Assembly: GCF_016595235.1 (NCBI RefSeq)
Contig: NZ_JAENHL010000006.1
Location: 1,178,001 to 1,242,000 of the forward strand
Length of the DNA stretch: 64,000 nt
DNA from: Taklimakanibacter albus
Lineage (GTDB): Bacteria; Pseudomonadota; Alphaproteobacteria; Rhizobiales; Aestuariivirgaceae
Direction of reading: 5' to 3'
How positions within the stretch are numbered: position 1 is the stretch's first letter; each line of letters opens with the position of its first letter. This document shows, piece after piece, positions 59,444 to 64,000 of the stretch. Both the position numbers and the translations under genes were made by a program. The notes under the pieces were generated by a model. The model did not search any database. It was not told where the DNA came from and saw nothing but the letters and a program-made list of their open reading frames with translations.

Positions 59444-60171
59444 GCCGGCGCAGCGTTGCGGCGAAGATCAAGTCGAAGCCGATCGTCCGGCCGGATCGGC
59501 TTTCTGACCTGGTCATCGACGCCCTGCGCAACGACATGGAATCGGGACGCATCGGTCCGGGCTCACGCCTGCCGTCCGAGAAGGACCTCACCGAGAGCTT
59601 CAATGTCAGCCGCACCGTGATCCGCGAGGCCATATCGCGCCTGCAATCCGACGGCCTCGTGGTCAGCCGGCAGGGTTCCGGCGTCTATGTCACCTCGCCC
59701 TCGGAAGGAACCCGCGCCTTCCGCCTTGGCCTGAACGACCCGCATGAGAAGACCACCGCCCGCGACATCTATGAGTTGCGCATCTGCGTCGAAAGCGACG
59801 CCGCCGGCCTCGCAGCACTCCGCCGCGGCAAGACCGATCTCGCGATGCTGGAAAAGGCCCTCAAGACCCTGTCGGCCGCCGGCGGCGATCTGGAAAAGGG
59901 CGTCAATGCCGATGTGCAGTTTCACCGCCTGATCGCGCGCCTGACCAAGAACTCGGCAATCATCAGGTTCCACGAATTCCTGGCCTCGATGCTGACCGAT
60001 ACGGTCCGGCTCGCCCGTGCGAATTCGGCCATGCATGAGGGCCTCACCGAATATGTGGCAACCGAGCACGTCGCCATTTTCGAGGCCATTGTCGCCGGCG
60101 ACGCCGAGAAGGCTCGTCACGCCATGCGCATGCATCTGAACAAGGCCCAGGAGCGTCTGGGCCTTCTCTAA
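59401..60171 (+). CDS. GntR-family regulator, FadR subgroup
   Basis: A 256-residue regulator. The winged HTH is GSRLPSEKDLTESFNVSRTVIREAISRLQSDGLV; the C-terminal FCD domain has the metal-binding pattern with ELRICVESDAAGLAAL, VQFHRLIARLTKNS and ATEHVAIFEAI. It overlaps the dehydrogenase gene by 43 bases, so they are cotranslated. It probably represses both this unit and the divergent operon until the substrate or an intermediate binds. Confidence 0.92.
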   Translation: MDDESRQSSQSRLLSRRSVAAKIKSKPIVRPDRLSDLVIDALRNDMESGRIGPGSRLPSEKDLTESFNVSRTVIREAISRLQSDGLVVSRQGSGVYVTSPSEGTRAFRLGLNDPHEKTTARDIYELRICVESDAAGLAALRRGKTDLAMLEKALKTLSAAGGDLEKGVNADVQFHRLIARLTKNSAIIRFHEFLASMLTDTVRLARANSAMHEGLTEYVATEHVAIFEAIVAGDAEKARHAMRMHLNKAQERLGLL

Positions 60172-60174
60172 GGG

Positions 60175-60525
60175 TCAGGCCGGGCCGTAGAACACCGACG
60201 CCTTGCCAAGAAGTCCGCTTGCAGCGCGCTCGCCACAGGTCACGCCGGCGGCGATAGCGGTCCGCTGGCCGTCCTCGAGCGTCCAGTTGACCAGGCAGGA
60301 TTCGTGATGCTCGGCGAAACCATTGGTGACGATACGCAGGCCCGGAATGGTCTTCTGCAACTCGCCGATATAGTGCGACAGCTGATCCCGGCCTTCGGTG
60401 CGGATGTTCGGATCGACATAAACGAATGTGCCGTCGAGCGTCCGACCGAGGGTCTCTGCCCGTTTGCCGGGGTCGGTCTCAGCCCAGGCTCCTTCATATT
60501 CGGCCCAGATGTCGCGCAATGCCAT
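60175..60525 (-). CDS. NTF2-like (SnoaL-type) protein
   Basis: A 116-residue protein. WAEYEGAWAETDPGKRAETLGRTLDGTFVYVDPNIRTEG is a typical NTF2-like start. GGGGAG precedes the ATG at 60525. It follows the alkyltransferase-like gene by 14 bases, so it is likely in that TetR-controlled unit. A longer upstream frame is an artefact of high GC. Confidence 0.82.
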   Translation of the reverse strand: MALRDIWAEYEGAWAETDPGKRAETLGRTLDGTFVYVDPNIRTEGRDQLSHYIGELQKTIPGLRIVTNGFAEHHESCLVNWTLEDGQRTAIAAGVTCGERAASGLLGKASVFYGPA

Positions 60526-60539
60526 GTGGATCTCCCCTG

Positions 60540-61007
60540 TCAGATGGCGGCCAGCTTCTTTTCGTAGTCCTTGACGACATGCCGCTTGCCGTCGCGGACG
60601 ATGACATGCCCCTCCTCTTCCAGGCGCCTTCTGACGCCGGCGAGGCCACCTGGATATTTGCCGTTGATCTCGCCGCCGGGTTTCAGCACGCGCCAATAGG
60701 GTGTGATCCGCGATTTGCCCAACTCCTCGGCCTCATGCGCGGCGTGGGCGGCGATCCAGGCGCAGATACCGGTCGTCACGCTGCAGCAGACCGTCGTCTT
60801 GTGGGTACGCGCCAGCGACTGGCCGATCTCACGCGCGGTGACGAGCTTGCGCTTGCCCACCATCTTGATGACGGCGTCGACATCGGCCGCGCTGGGCACT
60901 ACCATCGAGCCTGGCCCCAGCCGCTTGGTCATATTTTCCGGGATCTCCTTGATCACCCGTGGCGCGCTGTGCGCCAGCCGTTCGGCCCATGACTTGCGTT
61001 CCGGCAC
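60540..61007 (-). CDS. MGMT-family (alkyltransferase-like) protein
   Basis: A 155-residue protein of the methylated-DNA-cysteine methyltransferase family. The DNA-binding part has GKRKLVTAREIGQSLA and TTGICAWIAAHAAHEAEE. In place of the acceptor PCHRV there is TPYWRVLKPGGEINGKYPGG, so the usual reactive Cys is missing; two cysteines in VCCSVTTG are elsewhere. It may bind alkylated bases without removing the group. Two palindromic operators lie upstream. Confidence 0.8.
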   Translation of the reverse strand: MPERKSWAERLAHSAPRVIKEIPENMTKRLGPGSMVVPSAADVDAVIKMVGKRKLVTAREIGQSLARTHKTTVCCSVTTGICAWIAAHAAHEAEELGKSRITPYWRVLKPGGEINGKYPGGLAGVRRRLEEEGHVIVRDGKRHVVKDYEKKLAAI

Positions 61008-61026
61008 GGCGTCCTCCCAGCTGTTT

Positions 61027-61042
61027 CAGAACCGATGTTCTG
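61027..61042. promoter_or_regulatory. TetR-type operator 1 of 3
   Basis: The 16-bp palindrome CAGAACCGATGTTCTG, upstream of the MGMT-family gene (start 61007). Centre-to-centre distance to operator 2 is 24 bp. Confidence 0.65.
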
Positions 61043-61050
61043 TTATTTAC

Positions 61051-61066
61051 CAGAACGCTCGTTCTG
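61051..61066. promoter_or_regulatory. TetR-type operator 2 of 3
   Basis: The perfect 16-bp palindrome CAGAACGCTCGTTCTG (bar the central pair), ending one base before the TetR stop codon. Confidence 0.65.
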
Positions 61067-61657
61067 TCAATCACGATCGAGGGTCGACAGCGTCACTTCG
61101 ATATGATGGCTGATCGCCTTGCGGCCCGCTCCTGAACGCGCCAGGACCCAGACTGTTTGAAGCGCCGCGGTCAGGAAATCGGCATGGCGCGTTATATCGA
61201 TCTCGGCACCGATCTCGCCTTTCTCGCGCGCCGTGCCGAGCGCGCGCCGGAAAGCTTTGCCGGCAACATCCCGGAACCGCTTGACCCGTTCCGCCACGGC
61301 CGCATCGAAAGGCGCCACCTCGCTCGCCGAGTTGCACATGAGGCAGCCGAGCCGGCCGCCATCCGACTTGCCGGCATAGCCCAGCACCACATCGAAATAT
61401 TGCCGGATCTCGCCGACCGACGCGCCCACCTTCTCGACCGGCGCCAGGAGCGCCCGGAAAACCGTCTCGTGATAGTGATCGAGCGCCGCCAGGAAGAGCC
61501 CGTGCTTGTTCTCATAGACGTCATAGAGCCCATAGCGGCTGACTCCTGTGGCGGCGACGAGGTCGTCGATCGAGGTGTTGAAATAACCGCGTTCCCAGAA
61601 CACCATCATCGCGGTGCTGAGTGTCCGGGCGGGGTCGAAGCTACGCGGGCGCGCCAT
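61067..61657 (-). CDS. TetR-family transcriptional regulator
   Basis: A 196-residue repressor. The HTH is in residues 1-50 (NTSIDDLVAATGVSRYGLYDVYENKHGLFLAAL). The ligand domain has GCLMCNSASEVAPFD; the Cys pair could sense electrophiles. Three matching palindromes, two before the MGMT-family gene and one before its own start, imply autoregulation and control of the downstream genes. Confidence 0.93.
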   Translation of the reverse strand: MARPRSFDPARTLSTAMMVFWERGYFNTSIDDLVAATGVSRYGLYDVYENKHGLFLAALDHYHETVFRALLAPVEKVGASVGEIRQYFDVVLGYAGKSDGGRLGCLMCNSASEVAPFDAAVAERVKRFRDVAGKAFRRALGTAREKGEIGAEIDITRHADFLTAALQTVWVLARSGAGRKAISHHIEVTLSTLDRD

Positions 61658-61666
61658 GTCTAATTC

Positions 61667-61682
61667 CAGAATATGCGTTCTG
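61667..61682. promoter_or_regulatory. TetR-type operator 3 of 3
   Basis: CAGAATATGCGTTCTG, the third copy of the palindrome, between the TetR start (61657) and the divergent enolase-superfamily gene (61729). Confidence 0.6.
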
Positions 61683-61728
61683 CCATATTCGGTGATATGA
61701 GCTAGCCTGTCAAACCGGGGAGCACTGG

Positions 61729-62901
61729 ATGCGGATCACCGACATACGGGAATGCACGATCCCGATCTCACGTTACGCTGATCCGGCACTGCCGTCCGGC
61801 GGCCTCACCACCAGCCTCGTGGAGATTGTCACCGATGTCATCATGGACGGCAGTCCGGTCATTGGTCGAGGTTACGCATCAGTCGGCCGCTATGCCCAGG
61901 GCGGCCTTCTACGTGAGCGCTTCATCCCGCGCTTGATGAAGGCCGATCCAACCGAATGGCTCAGCTACGAAGGTGACGATCTCGATCCCTTTCGCGCATC
62001 AGATGTCATGATGGCGGGCGAGAAGCCCGGCGGTCATGGTGAAAGATGCGTCGCCGTGGGGGTCCTCGACATGGCCTTGTGGGACATCGCGGCCAAGATC
62101 GCCCGACAGCCGCTTTACGCATTGCTTGCCAAGAGGGTCTACCACGACACGCTGCTGCCTGATCGTGTCAAGGTCTATGCGGGTGGCGGTTACCCCTATC
62201 CGGACAACGACACCGGACAGCTGGCGGACGAGATGCGGCGCATCGTCGATCTCGGCTTCACACACGCCAAGATGAAGATCGGCAACCCCGACATCGCGGT
62301 CGATCTGAAACGGATCGAGGCGGCCGCGAAGGCGCTCGGGACTCCTGCCCGACTCGCCGTCGATGCCATGAACGTCTATCGCCGCGCAGATGCCCGTGTG
62401 GCGGCCACGGCGCTCGCGCCGATGAATCTCTGGTGGTTCGAGGACGTCTGCAACCCGCATGATTTCGTGACTCAGTCAGCCGTCGCTTCTCTCTACCCCG
62501 GTCCCCTGGGGGCGGGTGAACCACTTTTCTCTGAAGAAGAGGCTCTTCTGCTCGATGCGCATGGCGGCTTACGTCGAGATCGCGACGTCCTGCTCTTCGA
62601 CCCGGTTCATTGTTATGGCGCGAGCGGATATGTCAATATTGTGCACGCTTTGACCAGGAGAGGAGAAGGCTGGCCGCGCTCGTCCTTCTGGCCGCATGGC
62701 GGCCACCTGTTGAGCCTGCATCTGGTGGCGGTGCTGGGCCTTGGCGGCGCCGAGGTCACGCCTTTTGCCTTCCATCCCTTCTCGACCTTGTCCAAGAGCC
62801 TGCCCATCGAGGACGGCTTCGTACGCTTGCCGCAGTCACCTGGCATCGGCTTCGAACTGAATGACGATATCATGCGGGCCTTCAAGACTGCTTTTGCCTG
62901 A
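61729..62901 (+). CDS. mandelate racemase/muconate lactonizing enzyme family protein
   Basis: A 390-residue enolase-superfamily enzyme. The KxK base (HAKMKIG, near residue 183), metal ligands AVDAMNVY, WWFEDVCNP and GEPLFSEEEA, and a late catalytic His in WPHGGHLLSLH fit the mandelate racemase subgroup. It probably dehydrates an acid sugar or racemises a hydroxyacid. It is divergent from the TetR gene. Confidence 0.9.
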   Translation: MRITDIRECTIPISRYADPALPSGGLTTSLVEIVTDVIMDGSPVIGRGYASVGRYAQGGLLRERFIPRLMKADPTEWLSYEGDDLDPFRASDVMMAGEKPGGHGERCVAVGVLDMALWDIAAKIARQPLYALLAKRVYHDTLLPDRVKVYAGGGYPYPDNDTGQLADEMRRIVDLGFTHAKMKIGNPDIAVDLKRIEAAAKALGTPARLAVDAMNVYRRADARVAATALAPMNLWWFEDVCNPHDFVTQSAVASLYPGPLGAGEPLFSEEEALLLDAHGGLRRDRDVLLFDPVHCYGASGYVNIVHALTRRGEGWPRSSFWPHGGHLLSLHLVAVLGLGGAEVTPFAFHPFSTLSKSLPIEDGFVRLPQSPGIGFELNDDIMRAFKTAFA

Positions 62902-62903
62902 GT

Positions 62904-63668
62904 TCAGATCAGGGACACCACCAGGACCCCGGCCCACAAGATCAGCAGCACACCGGTGAACTGGTGCAGGCGCCAATGCGCCGGCACGAGCTTTTCCACC
63001 AGCACATAAAGGGCCAGCCCGCCGATCCAGTTGGCTTCCATGACGCCCCCATAGAACAGCAAAAGCATCAAGGGGCCGCAGCACCCCGCGCAATAGAGCC
63101 CATGGGCGAGGCCTCGGCGATAGGCGGCCATCCTACCGGCGCGCCATTCTCCCGGCCGGAAGGCAATCGGCGACTGGCATTTCACCAGGCAGGACTGTTT
63201 GGCCGGCGTCAATTGATAGAGGCCGGCGAGTGTCAGAAGCGCCACGCCGACAATTTGGCTGGTGATCGCCATCATCGGCGTCATCTGAACGATACGCCCG
63301 ATACCGACATTGACGGCTGTGGCGATCAGCGCGAAGGCCGTCCACACGCTGACATAGCCGAGCGCGAAGGCGATCTCGAGAAGCCTGCGATCCGCGCCTG
63401 GCGACCATTTGCTGGCGATCGCCGCATCGGTGAGAAGCGCCGGCACGGCGGTGGGCAGCATCATCGCCATCATCATCGTCCACCACATGATGAAGACCAT
63501 GACGGCATAAAGGAATGCTCCTGCGCCGCTGTCGAGCATCATCAGCCGGTCGCCCGACCATTGCATGGCGAAGATGCAGAGCACGACGACCAGCGACAGG
63601 CTGGCAATGACGACGAGCCGCTGACGATGGAAGAGCGACGCAAAGAAAGCGCTCGCCGCGCTGCTCAC
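62904..63668 (-). CDS. DUF2182 family membrane protein
   Basis: A 254-residue inner-membrane protein with six or seven hydrophobic segments. The DUF2182 signature MWWTMMMAMMLPTAVPAL is near residue 61, with a later QSCLVKCQSP and GLYCAGCCGPLMLLL that carry cysteines and could bind a metal. It always goes with DUF1326, whose gene is directly upstream here and overlaps by 4 bases. Confidence 0.9.
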   Translation of the reverse strand: MSSAASAFFASLFHRQRLVVIASLSLVVVLCIFAMQWSGDRLMMLDSGAGAFLYAVMVFIMWWTMMMAMMLPTAVPALLTDAAIASKWSPGADRRLLEIAFALGYVSVWTAFALIATAVNVGIGRIVQMTPMMAITSQIVGVALLTLAGLYQLTPAKQSCLVKCQSPIAFRPGEWRAGRMAAYRRGLAHGLYCAGCCGPLMLLLFYGGVMEANWIGGLALYVLVEKLVPAHWRLHQFTGVLLILWAGVLVVSLI

Positions 63669-64000
63669 CGCACGATGCCCTCGCCGGTCATGTGGATCAT
63701 GGTCAGATGCGCATGCCGTCCCGACCAGTCGAGCGGGATCGCGCCTTGCGTCTTCGTCGTGCTGCTGGCGAATTCAGCGGCAAGAAATTCGAAACCGTTG
63801 CGCAGAGACAGCTTGGGCCGATGCGGCTGGCCCGTCACCGGATTGCGGATCGGCTCTGCCTTTGCGTCGACGACACCGTCGACCTTGATATGTCCGGTCG
63901 CCGCATCGATGTCGGCGGCAAAGGCGATCGCCTTGAACAAGGGCTCATGCACCTTGTCGATCATCGAGCTGAACACCTGGAAATAAGTGGCGCCCGGCTG
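63665..64000 (-). CDS. DUF1326 domain protein (partial)
   Basis: The C-terminal 111 residues of a DUF1326 protein; the start lies beyond the right edge. ATGHIKVDGVVDAKAEPIRNPVTG and FASSTTKTQGAIPLDWSGRHAHLT are typical. It is coupled to the DUF2182 gene by a 4-base overlap; the pair is of unknown function. Confidence 0.85.
   Translation of the reverse strand, partial: QPGATYFQVFSSMIDKVHEPLFKAIAFAADIDAATGHIKVDGVVDAKAEPIRNPVTGQPHRPKLSLRNGFEFLAAEFASSTTKTQGAIPLDWSGRHAHLTMIHMTGEGIVR

Noticed and set aside
1-64000. CRISPR arrays, insertion sequences, phage genes
   Set aside because: No regularly spaced repeats, transposase, integrase or phage structural gene was seen.

Overview
The window is gene-dense, high-GC chromosomal DNA of an alphaproteobacterium, most likely of the order Hyphomicrobiales (Rhizobiales). 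The holB-tmk-dacA-rlpA order, many families common in rhizobia (DUF1236, DUF982, DUF1328, DUF892, DUF6428, Omp25/31-type barrel), a ROSE-like RNA thermometer and EcfG-type promoter motifs (GGAAC-N17-GTT) all point that way. No rRNA, CRISPR array, transposase or phage gene was seen. There is one tRNA gene, tRNA-Ser(TGA).

Layout. 1-5.5 kb holds conserved housekeeping and envelope genes on the minus strand: holB (cut by the window edge), tmk, a PBP5-type carboxypeptidase, rlpA, a Sel1-repeat protein and a DUF2147 protein. 5.8-12.1 kb, starting at tRNA-Ser, looks accessory and stress-related: rifampin ADP-ribosyltransferase arr, a DUF1236 protein, two receiver-only proteins (one degenerate), MgtC, DUF982, a small heat-shock protein behind a thermometer, small hypotheticals and an outer-membrane barrel. 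12.3-20.8 kb is a mixed region: a frameshifted Tat-type sulfatase, a methyltransferase, an HTH protein with an alpha/beta hydrolase, a YqeY-like protein, and a nitroreductase and exporter facing a LysR regulator. 20.6-23.9 kb holds stress and small membrane genes (DUF1328, a disordered Q/G-rich protein, a DUF892 ferritin-like protein, a DUF2975/XRE pair).

23.8-27.9 kb is a tandem duplication: each unit has a minus-strand operon of a tiny MFHL-type protein and a secreted protein, divergent from an AraC regulator. One unit has a 127-bp palindromic repeat (RIME-like) in its divergent promoter. The second copy of that repeat lies at 44.3 kb and shows compensatory base-pair changes. 28.0-32.8 kb carries an arsenic resistance operon (arsR, an arsC-GNAT fusion, acr3, an MFS gene) divergent from a DUF6428 gene. 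32.9-48.7 kb is mixed metabolism and transport: three more DMT exporters, a Thr dehydratase-like enzyme with an Lrp regulator, DUF4166, rnk, a lytic transglycosylase, an Ldh-type dehydrogenase, a class II aldolase and an AraC regulator.

48.7-60.5 kb is the most coherent system: a nine-kb minus-strand operon encoding an IolD-like ThDP enzyme, a class III aminotransferase, a TIM-barrel isomerase, a Gfo/Idh dehydrogenase, a complete sugar-type ABC importer and an NTF2-like protein, divergent from a FAD-linked hydroxyacid dehydrogenase and a FadR-type regulator. It reads as an uptake and catabolic pathway for a polyol, possibly an amino-cyclitol. 60.5-61.7 kb holds a TetR regulator and an alkyltransferase-like protein lacking the acceptor cysteine, with three matching 16-bp palindromes. 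The window ends with an enolase-superfamily enzyme and a DUF2182/DUF1326 pair, the latter cut by the edge.
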